From NCBI GenBank assembly GCA_013695265.1, contig JACDAU010000383.1, positions 1 through 11,322 of the forward strand: DNA of 11,322 bases, in the 5' to 3' direction. This document shows, piece after piece, positions 6,196 through 11,322 of the stretch (its first letter is position 1; each line of letters begins with the position of its first letter). A program made the position numbers and the translations under genes. The notes beneath the pieces were generated by a model. That model had not been told where the DNA came from. It was given only the letters and a program-made list of their open reading frames with translations, and ran no database searches. Origin of the DNA: Chloroflexia bacterium. GTDB lineage: Bacteria > Chloroflexota > Chloroflexia > Thermobaculales > Thermobaculaceae.

Positions 6196-6418
6196 GCGAG
6201 AACCGAATGCAGTTTGCTGGCAAGCCGGGGCTTCTCGATCCCAGAACGGAGACGAGCGGGACCACCACTCGGAAAGGTGACGATGTAGCACCAACACACG
6301 ACACAGCAGGGAACGGTGTGGGAACTTTCTGGCCCTGGCGACGTTCGTTAAAACAGATCGATCTTAATTCCAAGTCAACACAGTTGCGCGGCACGGCGCG
6401 CGCACACGGAGGCTTTCT
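6196..6418. other. Leader region of the membrane-protein operon
   Basis: This is the remaining 223 bp of the divergent intergenic region. No second promoter with both boxes at normal spacing is evident on the plus strand. CGAGAA (6197-6202) and TTCTCG (6232-6237) could pair in either transcript. GGAGG (6408-6412) is the ribosome site for GTG 6419. Confidence 0.35.
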
Positions 6419-6952
6419 GTGTCAACTCAATACGCACAACGCGACCATCGCATCGGGTGGATGATGGGTGGTGCGATTTCGATACTCGTGGTTGCCGGTG
6501 CGCTGTACTGGTTTCTTCAAGTCAACAGCTCCCTGTTTGGTGGGGACGGCACGGCCGGTGTCGAAACAACACTCCCCGCTGCGGCCCCGTCCATCACTGG
6601 AGAGATCACGCAGGTGCTGCGCGGAACGACGTCCGCGGGTCAGCAGGATGAGGGTGACCCAGATTCGCCGGTAGCGAGCGGTGATGGACCCGCCCAGACC
6701 CCCGTCGGCAAGGCTCTCATTGGGGTTCTGGTTGAAGAGAAACCTGCGGCGCAATCAGGCTCCGACAAGGCGCAGGTGAGCATTCGCGGCCAGACGCGAA
6801 TCCTCAAGCAGGATGTCGGCGTGGTTCGCGCTGGATCCGCCAGGGATCTCAGAACGGGACAGCGAGTCCGAGCGTGGTTTGATGGTCCGGTAGCGGAATC
6901 GTACCCCGTGCAGGCGACCGGCGCCGTGATCCTGATTTTGGAAGCCGAGTAG
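6419..6952 (+). CDS. Membrane-anchored extracytoplasmic protein, DUF3221-like
   Basis: A 177-residue protein with an N-terminal membrane anchor (hydrophobic residues about 13-34, no lipobox cysteine). A Ser/Pro/Gly-rich region follows (about 40-95), interrupted by a first beta-rich stretch GEITQVL. The C-terminal beta-rich domain (about 98-177) ends with GQRVRAWFDGPVAESYPV (147-164) and a hydrophobic strand. A GQ.V.VWFDGPV.ESYP.QA ending is what I associate with DUF3221/YobA-like small extracytoplasmic domains; the match is by eye. GTG 6419 has GGAGG 6 nt upstream. It is followed after 2 bp by the DUF4173 gene, which implies translational coupling and a shared job at the membrane. Function unknown. 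Confidence 0.75.
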   Translation: MSTQYAQRDHRIGWMMGGAISILVVAGALYWFLQVNSSLFGGDGTAGVETTLPAAAPSITGEITQVLRGTTSAGQQDEGDPDSPVASGDGPAQTPVGKALIGVLVEEKPAAQSGSDKAQVSIRGQTRILKQDVGVVRAGSARDLRTGQRVRAWFDGPVAESYPVQATGAVILILEAE

Positions 6953-6954
6953 CG

Positions 6955-8451
6955 GTGTCAGCCGTCCAAACCGCACCGGAGGTTAAGTCCCCAATAGCGC
7001 TTGGACTTGTCGCGGCATCAGTCGCGTTGGGGTTGCTCGGGGACGGCCTGCTGCGAGCGACGCCGTGGGGGCTCAACGCCGGTCTCTGGACTGCGGCGCT
7101 GACCATTGGGCTCCTCATCATCGCGCGATTGCAGCGCCTTCAGCTTCGTGGGGGCGTGCGATGGTTGCTACTGCCGGCGTTTTTGTTCGCTGCCGCCATC
7201 GCTTGGCGCGATTCGCCAACCCTTGTGGGGCTCAATATCCTCGCGGTGGCAGTGGCGCTCGGCCTCGCGGCGGGGCGCTCTCGCGCTGGCCGAGTACGGG
7301 TGGCGGGAGTGACGGACTATCTGTTCGGCCTGAGTGTGGCGGCGTTAGGGACTTGGCTCGGGCCGGTTCTGCTTGTGTTCAGCGACTTCGATCGGAGTCG
7401 AGTATCGCGCACGCGGTGGTCACCACAGATGGCCGATATCGGGCGCGGTCTCACGATAGGGCTGCCGCTGGTCCTGCTCTTTGGCTGCCTCTTTGCCGCC
7501 GCGGACGCGGTGTTCGAGGGGCTGGTGACCAATCTGTTTGCATGGGACGTGCGGGCGGTCGTCAGTCACGGCTTTCTGTTCGGTTTCTGGGCGTGGCTCG
7601 CGGGCGGGTATTTGCGGCAGGCGCTCCTGTCAAGTGACGTTCGGAACCCGATACGTCGCTGTCCTCACGTGCTCTCGCTCGGCATAGTGGAGACCGGCAT
7701 CGTGCTCGGGCTTTTGGACCTGCTGTTTCTCGCGTTCGTGCTCGTGCAGCTCGGGTATTTGTTTGGGGGCACTGCATTAGTGGAGTCTTCTGCTGGCTGG
7801 ACGTACGCGGAGTACGCGCGCCGCGGCTTCTTCGAGCTCGTCGCAGTTGCGGCGCTCGTGCTACCGCTCTTGCTATTGGGGGAGTGGGTGCTGCGCAAGG
7901 AGAGTCGCGCGACGCTACGCGGCTTCCGCCTTTTGGCCGGTGTCCTCATTGCATTGCTGTTCATCATCATGGAGTCGGCGCTGGTACGCATGCGTCTGTA
8001 CCAGCAGGAGTTCGGGCTGACGGAGCTCCGTCTGTACACCACGGCGTTCATGGCCTGGCTCGCCGTGGTGTTCGTGTGGCTGCTCCTAACCGTCTTGCGA
8101 GGCCGCCGCAGCAGGTTTGCGTTCGGCGCACTCGTGGCCGGTTTCGTATTCCTTACGGTCCTGAACGCCATCAATCCAGACGCGTACATAGCGCGAACAA
8201 ACATCGAGCGCGCCGCCGAAGGGAAACGCTTCGATTCAGCGTACGCCGCCTCCTTGAGCGATGATGCCGTGCCTACGCTCATAAACGGTCTGCCGAGCCT
8301 CGCCGCGGCCGACAGAACCATTCTTATCGAGCAGCTTCGACAAACATCAGGGCGGCGCTCGCGGGGCGACTGGCGTACGTGGAACCGAGGCCGTGCACTA
8401 GCGGCTGATGTTCTGAACGAGAACGGGACGGTACAACACCCTACACGTTGA
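6955..8451 (+). CDS. Polytopic membrane protein, DUF4173 family
   Basis: A 498-residue integral membrane protein with about 12 hydrophobic segments between residues 12 and 405 and a soluble C-terminal tail of about 90 residues. Family marks are TYAEYARRGFFELVAVAAL (283-301), LTELRLYTTAFMAWLA (355-370) and NPDAYIARTNIER (407-419), followed by a helical tail with the SDDAVPTLINGLPSL motif. These are the hallmarks of DUF4173 (related to DUF4153), a family without a proven biochemical role. GTG 6955 begins 2 bp after the upstream stop and has only a weak ribosome site, consistent with coupled translation. The tail probably faces the cytoplasm. Being divergent from the ArsR-DUF2087 genes suggests control by them. 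Confidence 0.85.
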   Translation: MSAVQTAPEVKSPIALGLVAASVALGLLGDGLLRATPWGLNAGLWTAALTIGLLIIARLQRLQLRGGVRWLLLPAFLFAAAIAWRDSPTLVGLNILAVAVALGLAAGRSRAGRVRVAGVTDYLFGLSVAALGTWLGPVLLVFSDFDRSRVSRTRWSPQMADIGRGLTIGLPLVLLFGCLFAAADAVFEGLVTNLFAWDVRAVVSHGFLFGFWAWLAGGYLRQALLSSDVRNPIRRCPHVLSLGIVETGIVLGLLDLLFLAFVLVQLGYLFGGTALVESSAGWTYAEYARRGFFELVAVAALVLPLLLLGEWVLRKESRATLRGFRLLAGVLIALLFIIMESALVRMRLYQQEFGLTELRLYTTAFMAWLAVVFVWLLLTVLRGRRSRFAFGALVAGFVFLTVLNAINPDAYIARTNIERAAEGKRFDSAYAASLSDDAVPTLINGLPSLAAADRTILIEQLRQTSGRRSRGDWRTWNRGRALAADVLNENGTVQHPTR

Positions 8452-8586
8452 TGGGCTATCTGACCGACTGCCTTCTCATTTCTGCGCGGTCGTTCCATGT
8501 CGCAGCTTACGATCCAGCGTCGGTATCTACCGGCTCCGGTCTGCGCTTCGGACAGGGCTGGAATCGAAAAGGTGCCTGCCAATCGA

Positions 8587-8615
8587 TTGACGATCTTGTC
8601 TGCATTGTCTAGACT
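8587..8615 (+). promoter_or_regulatory. Sigma70-type promoter of the IolE-like gene
   Basis: TTGACG (8587-8592), 17 nt, then TAGACT (8610-8615). Palindromes lie on both boxes: CAATCGATTG (8580-8589) overlaps the -35 and GTCTAGAC (8607-8614) overlaps the -10, so repression is likely. The start point would be near 8622, about 70 nt before the ATG. Confidence 0.6.
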
Positions 8616-8692
8616 CGACTCACTGAAGCGCTGCGAGTAAAGCCGTTGGAGCCGTGACTGTCGCGCAACAGAGGAAGATATGGGAGGCGAAT

Positions 8693-9571
8693 ATGCACGG
8701 GGTTGTCGTCGGCTGTGGCCAGATCACGTGGGACAATAAATGCACCGAGGATCAGATCTTGAGAGAGATCGCTCGCGCCGGCTACGAAGGTGCGCCGGCT
8801 GGACCGCAGAACGACCGTACGGCGGCTGCAACCGTCGAGATGTATGGACGTCACGGGCTCCGACCGGCGCCGGGCTATTTCAGCGCGGAGTTCTGGCGCG
8901 AGGATCGGCGCGACGAGATCCTACGCGCAGCCACACAGCAGGCACGGTACACAAGGGAGCTCGGCTGTACTGAGCTGTACGTGGCGGCGAGGGGCTTTGA
9001 TTATATGACCCGTGGTGGCAAGGCCCGCCGGGAGCTTGCAGGACAGGTGCGCGCGGAGGACGGCTTGGCCGATGCTGAATGGGATCAACTCACCTCAACC
9101 CTCAACGCGGTGGCTGCAATCACCTTGGACCACGGCGTGCGAAGCTGCTTTCATAATCACGTGGGCACCGTGATCGAAACCCATGCGGAGATGGACCGCT
9201 TGCTCTCATTCACGGACCCGGACCTCCTCTTCCTGGGACCGGACACCGGGCACCTCGCGTGGGCTGGCGCGGACGTTCTGGCGTTTTACCGAGCGTATGC
9301 CAGCCGCATTCGGACGATGCATCTGAAGGACGTGCACGACTCTGTGGTGACGGACGGCAGGGACGATAGCTGGGACTACGGCATGTTCACCGGAAACGGC
9401 GTGTTTGCCGAATTGGGAGAGGGCTGTGTTGATTTCCCCGCGCTCTTCGGCGTTATGGAAGAGGCAGGTTTCACCGGTTGGGTGATCGCCGAGACGGACG
9501 TGACTCAGAAAGCCACGGCGCTGGAGAGTGCTACAGTCAGCCGGCGGTACTTGCAAAGCATCGGCGTGTGA
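8693..9571 (+). CDS. IolE-like sugar phosphate isomerase/epimerase or inosose dehydratase (AP-endonuclease-2-like TIM barrel)
   Basis: A 292-residue single-domain TIM barrel. Metal-site segments are in the expected order: HNHVGTVIET (154-163), LGPDTGHLAW (181-190), MHLKDVH (209-215) and AETD (266-269). This order and the GPDTGH and HLKD motifs match inosose dehydratase IolE and its relatives in the xylose isomerase-like superfamily, which isomerise or dehydrate keto-cyclitols and keto sugars with a divalent metal. It also starts like IolE, with a GxxxxTW segment near residues 7-13. I chose ATG 8693, with GGGAGG 5 nt upstream, over GTG 8654, which has none at usable spacing. It has its own promoter and no partner gene behind it. 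The exact substrate cannot be read from the sequence. Confidence 0.85.
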   Translation: MHGVVVGCGQITWDNKCTEDQILREIARAGYEGAPAGPQNDRTAAATVEMYGRHGLRPAPGYFSAEFWREDRRDEILRAATQQARYTRELGCTELYVAARGFDYMTRGGKARRELAGQVRAEDGLADAEWDQLTSTLNAVAAITLDHGVRSCFHNHVGTVIETHAEMDRLLSFTDPDLLFLGPDTGHLAWAGADVLAFYRAYASRIRTMHLKDVHDSVVTDGRDDSWDYGMFTGNGVFAELGEGCVDFPALFGVMEEAGFTGWVIAETDVTQKATALESATVSRRYLQSIGV

Positions 9572-9634
9572 CCCCGAGTCCGGTAGAGCTTGGCCGGTAT
9601 ACACTCGTTCGGATGGACGGTTTTTCAAGAATGC

Positions 9635-9654
9635 GGGCGTTCAATTGAACGCCC
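9635..9654. repeat. Perfect 20-bp palindrome downstream of the IolE-like gene
   Basis: GGGCGTTCAATTGAACGCCC is fully self-complementary and lies 63 bp past the stop codon. Neither strand has a T tract after it, so it is not a standard intrinsic terminator. It may be a hairpin stabilising the mRNA end, or a protein-binding site. Confidence 0.7.
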
Positions 9655-9715
9655 CTGCCGAGATGTTACAGCACCGCACCGCCGCTTTCACGGGACGGCT
9701 GCCATGTCCTAGCCC

Positions 9716-9734
9716 CAATACCTTTCAAATAAGG
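9716..9734 (+). repeat. Left terminal inverted repeat of the IS
   Basis: CAATACCTTTCAAATAAGG, matching the reverse complement of 11242-11260 without mismatch. Imperfect similarity continues inward to about 9747. Confidence 0.9.
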
Positions 9735-9737
9735 GCA

Positions 9738-9799
9738 GAGGTGACTCTTCCGGCATACTTTCGAGTGTCGAAATCGGAAGCTAGCCAAGGAGTCACCTC
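9738..9799 (+). promoter_or_regulatory. Long hairpin covering the transposase ribosome binding site
   Basis: GAGGTGACTC (9738-9747) pairs perfectly over 10 bp with GAGTCACCTC (9790-9799). Inside are TTCCG/CGGAA (9748-9752 with 9775-9779) and TTTCGA/TCGAAA (9759-9764 with 9768-9773, loop GTG). The 3' arm takes in the end of the AAGGAG site (9787-9792) and abuts the GTG start at 9800. RNA entering from outside the element would fold and hide the start. A transcript starting inside, for example from the CATACT at 9754-9759 as -10 (no clear -35), would lack the 5' arm and stay open. Confidence 0.65.
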
Positions 9800-11251
9800 G
9801 TGGGGTACAGATTACGTGAGCCTGTCCGGGAAAGCAAGTTCAGCAGTGAGCTACGGGTGGAAGCTCTCAGCCGGGTAGTGGGCGAAGATGTCGTTCGTGT
9901 GGTGCTTGAGTCCGAAGGGGTGCGGGAAGAGCGGGAGCGTAAGCTCACGATGCGCGTGGTGGTATATCTGGTGATCGCGATGAACATCTTCACCCACGTC
10001 TCGATGGGGCACGTGATGCGCAAGCTCTCTCAGGGGCTGCGTTTTATCTGGCACGATCCCGAGTATCGGCTGCCGACTGAGCCTGCGCTCACATACCGAC
10101 GGTACCAGTTGGGCGCTCGCCCGCTGGCAGCGTTGTTCCACCAAGTGTGCAAACCCCTGGCCACGCCCGCTACCAACGGGGCTTACTTGTTCGGGCTGCG
10201 GCTGATGGCCATAGACGGCACCACCGAGGATGTGCCGGACACGCCCGAGAACCTGGTGGCGTTCGGCAAGCACAACGGTGGGCGAGGAGATAGTGCTTTC
10301 CCGCAGGTGCAAGCAGTATCTCTGGCGGAGTGCGGCACCCACGCCATTGTGGACGCTGGTTTCTGGCCTTGCCATACCAGTGAGGAGGTGGGCGCGAGGC
10401 GGCTATTACGCTCGGTGGGGACAGGGATGCTCGTGATGATCGACCGCAGTCTGTACTCGTATGATTTTGCGGTTGGCATCAGGGGACGCGGGGCGCACGT
10501 GCTGGCTCGCATGCCGGCGCATGTCAAGCCAAAGCCGGTACGCACCCTTCCCGACGGGACGTATCTGGCGTGGATATACCCTGCGCAGCGCAAGCGGCGC
10601 AAGAGCGAGCGGACGCTTGTGCGCATCGTTGAGTACACCCTCACCGACCCGTCCTTGCCTGGCTGCGGCCAGCGCTATCGGCTCGTGACCAGCCTGCTGA
10701 GCCACACCGAGTATCCGGCGCTGGAGTTGGCGTGTGGGTATCACGAACGGTGGGAGATAGAGATAACCATAGATGAGACGGACACGCATCAGCGGTTGGC
10801 GGGACGTACGCTCAGAAGCCTCAAGCCGGTGGGGGTGATCCAGGAGTTGTACGGGCTGTTGATAGCACACTATGCCATCCGAGCAGTGATGCACGAGGCG
10901 GCGCTCGCAGCCGACATAGACCCGGACAGGCTCAGCTTCGTGCACGCCGTGAGGGTGACAGCAGATGCCATCGCGGAGTTCCAGATGATCGCTCCCGAGC
11001 AGTTGCCCCAGCTCTATGCCCGCTTGCTGCGTGACATTGCCGCGAAGAGGCTGCCAGAGCGCAGAGTGCGTTCCAACCCGCGTGTGGTCAAGCGCAAGAT
11101 GAGTAACTTCAGGCTCAAACGCCGAGGTGGCGAGCCCCCTCCACAACCTGCCGCTGCCTCCTGGCGTGATGCGGTGGCGTTATCCGGACAGCACACTACA
11201 CCCAATGTATCGACGGACGCACCCGCGAAGACCCAACTATGCCTTATTTGA
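9800..11251 (+). CDS. IS4-family transposase (DDE)
   Basis: A 483-residue transposase. The N-terminal IS4 domain (about 15-125) is followed by the RNase H-like catalytic core. Catalytic residues by motif are D139 in LMAIDGTTEDVPDT, D215 in LVMIDRSLYSYD and E321 in YHERWEIE (314-321). The last fits the IS4 Y-(2)-R-(3)-E signature. The lysine usually found seven residues after this Glu is replaced by Asp (D328, in IDETDTHQRL). The basic C-terminal tail (about 415-445) is lysine- and arginine-rich. GTG 9800 has AAGGAG 7 nt upstream. The stop codon lies inside the right terminal repeat. There is no frameshift or internal stop, so it may still be active. Confidence 0.9.
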   Translation: MGYRLREPVRESKFSSELRVEALSRVVGEDVVRVVLESEGVREERERKLTMRVVVYLVIAMNIFTHVSMGHVMRKLSQGLRFIWHDPEYRLPTEPALTYRRYQLGARPLAALFHQVCKPLATPATNGAYLFGLRLMAIDGTTEDVPDTPENLVAFGKHNGGRGDSAFPQVQAVSLAECGTHAIVDAGFWPCHTSEEVGARRLLRSVGTGMLVMIDRSLYSYDFAVGIRGRGAHVLARMPAHVKPKPVRTLPDGTYLAWIYPAQRKRRKSERTLVRIVEYTLTDPSLPGCGQRYRLVTSLLSHTEYPALELACGYHERWEIEITIDETDTHQRLAGRTLRSLKPVGVIQELYGLLIAHYAIRAVMHEAALAADIDPDRLSFVHAVRVTADAIAEFQMIAPEQLPQLYARLLRDIAAKRLPERRVRSNPRVVKRKMSNFRLKRRGGEPPPQPAAASWRDAVALSGQHTTPNVSTDAPAKTQLCLI

Positions 11252-11260
11252 AAGGTATTG
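11242..11260 (-). repeat. Right terminal inverted repeat of the IS
   Basis: CCTTATTTGAAAGGTATTG, the inverted copy of the left repeat. The transposase stop codon (11249-11251) falls inside it. Confidence 0.9.
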
Positions 11261-11263
11261 ACC

Positions 11264-11320
11264 CTAGAACCCGTCCGCCATCCACGGGGTGGGCCCGGCG
11301 AACACCGTACCCGCGAGGGC
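11264..11320 (-). CDS. Possible 3' end of a minus-strand gene cut by the window edge
   Basis: Reading the minus strand from the right edge gives an 18-codon open stretch, ALAGTVFAGPTPWMADGF, then TAG at 11264-11266. The residues look like ordinary protein, but the stretch is too short to assign a family, and a frame of this length is open by chance fairly often. If real, the IS sits 3 bp after its stop codon and did not interrupt it. Confidence 0.3.
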   Translation of the reverse strand, partial: ALAGTVFAGPTPWMADGF

Positions 11321-11322
11321 GA

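Larger units (their letters stand above)
9716..11260 (+). mobile_element. Complete IS4-family insertion sequence, 1545 bp
   Basis: Terminal inverted repeats share 19 perfect bases, CAATACCTTTCAAATAAGG, at 9716-9734 and, inverted, at 11242-11260. With one gap the similarity runs on for about 13 more bases. One transposase gene fills the element. Flanks carry CCTAG on both sides (9708-9712 and 11263-11267), offset from the repeat ends, but no clean target duplication is seen. The element therefore looks structurally complete, though old, or its exact tips are a few bases from those given. Confidence 0.9.

Noticed and set aside
6256..6266. T-box-like core on the minus strand (GGTGGTCCCGC, one base from GGTGGTACCGC, followed by TCGTCTCC)
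   Set aside because: No terminator with T run follows, no stem I or specifier structure is visible upstream, the invariant UGGNACC is broken, and the arsR gene downstream is not a T-box target. Probably chance.
8654..8692. GTG 8654 as the start of the IolE-like gene
   Set aside because: The nearest GGAG is too close to it; GGGAGG at 8682-8687 is correctly placed for ATG 8693, where family similarity also begins.
9635..9654. The 20-bp palindrome as a LexA (SOS) box
   Set aside because: LexA sites read GAAC-N4-GTTC; here the half-sites are in the opposite order, and no SOS gene is adjacent.

Overview
The window is 11.3 kb of high-GC bacterial chromosome, roughly 60% GC by eye, with frequent GTG/TTG starts, clear Shine-Dalgarno sites and sigma70-type promoters. 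It holds eleven well-supported protein genes, among them the 3' end of one entering from the left and one IS transposase. A possible 3' end of another gene enters from the right. The mix (ArsR-DUF2087 regulator, DUF990-type ABC permease, DUF4173 membrane protein, DegT aminotransferase, IolE-like TIM barrel, IS4-family element) would fit a Chloroflexota (Thermomicrobia-like) or related high-GC lineage. That assignment is an inference and I cannot confirm it. No rRNA, tRNA or CRISPR array was seen.

Layout. (1) 1-1340, plus strand: end of an ABC-2 permease, then a threonine dehydratase-like PLP enzyme. (2) 1360-4472, minus strand, convergent with the first block: a DeoR-family regulator, then a promoter-driven pair made of a DegT/DnrJ/EryC1/StrS aminotransferase and a two-domain GNAT acetyltransferase. 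(3) 4473-5191, no confident protein gene. It holds a good plus-strand promoter (4506-4534) divergent from deoR and a near-perfect plus-strand intrinsic terminator (4891-4920), which together define an orphan transcript of about 380 nt. (4) 5192-6143, minus strand: an ArsR regulator with a C-terminal DUF2087 domain, followed by a stand-alone DUF2087 protein. (5) 6419-8451, plus strand, divergent from arsR: a membrane-anchored DUF3221-like protein and a polytopic DUF4173 protein, 2 bp apart. (6) 8587-9571: promoter and gene of an IolE-like sugar/inosose isomerase or dehydratase. (7) 9716-11260: a complete IS4-family insertion sequence with 19-bp perfect terminal repeats. (8) 11264-11322: probable last codons of a minus-strand gene.

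How the parts may work together. The DegT aminotransferase, GNAT enzyme, DeoR regulator and IolE-like enzyme look like an accessory pathway for an amino sugar or aminocyclitol. This is an inference from families and promoters, and the IolE-like gene is about 4 kb from the others. The ArsR-DUF2087 module and the divergent membrane pair share a 275-bp intergenic region with a palindromic operator on the arsR start point, so they are probably one regulatory unit of unknown signal.

The two most interesting signals that gene calls do not explain are the orphan promoter-to-terminator unit at 4506-4920 and a long hairpin at 9738-9799. In read-through RNA that hairpin would bury the transposase ribosome binding site, as in the self-control known for IS10 and IS50.
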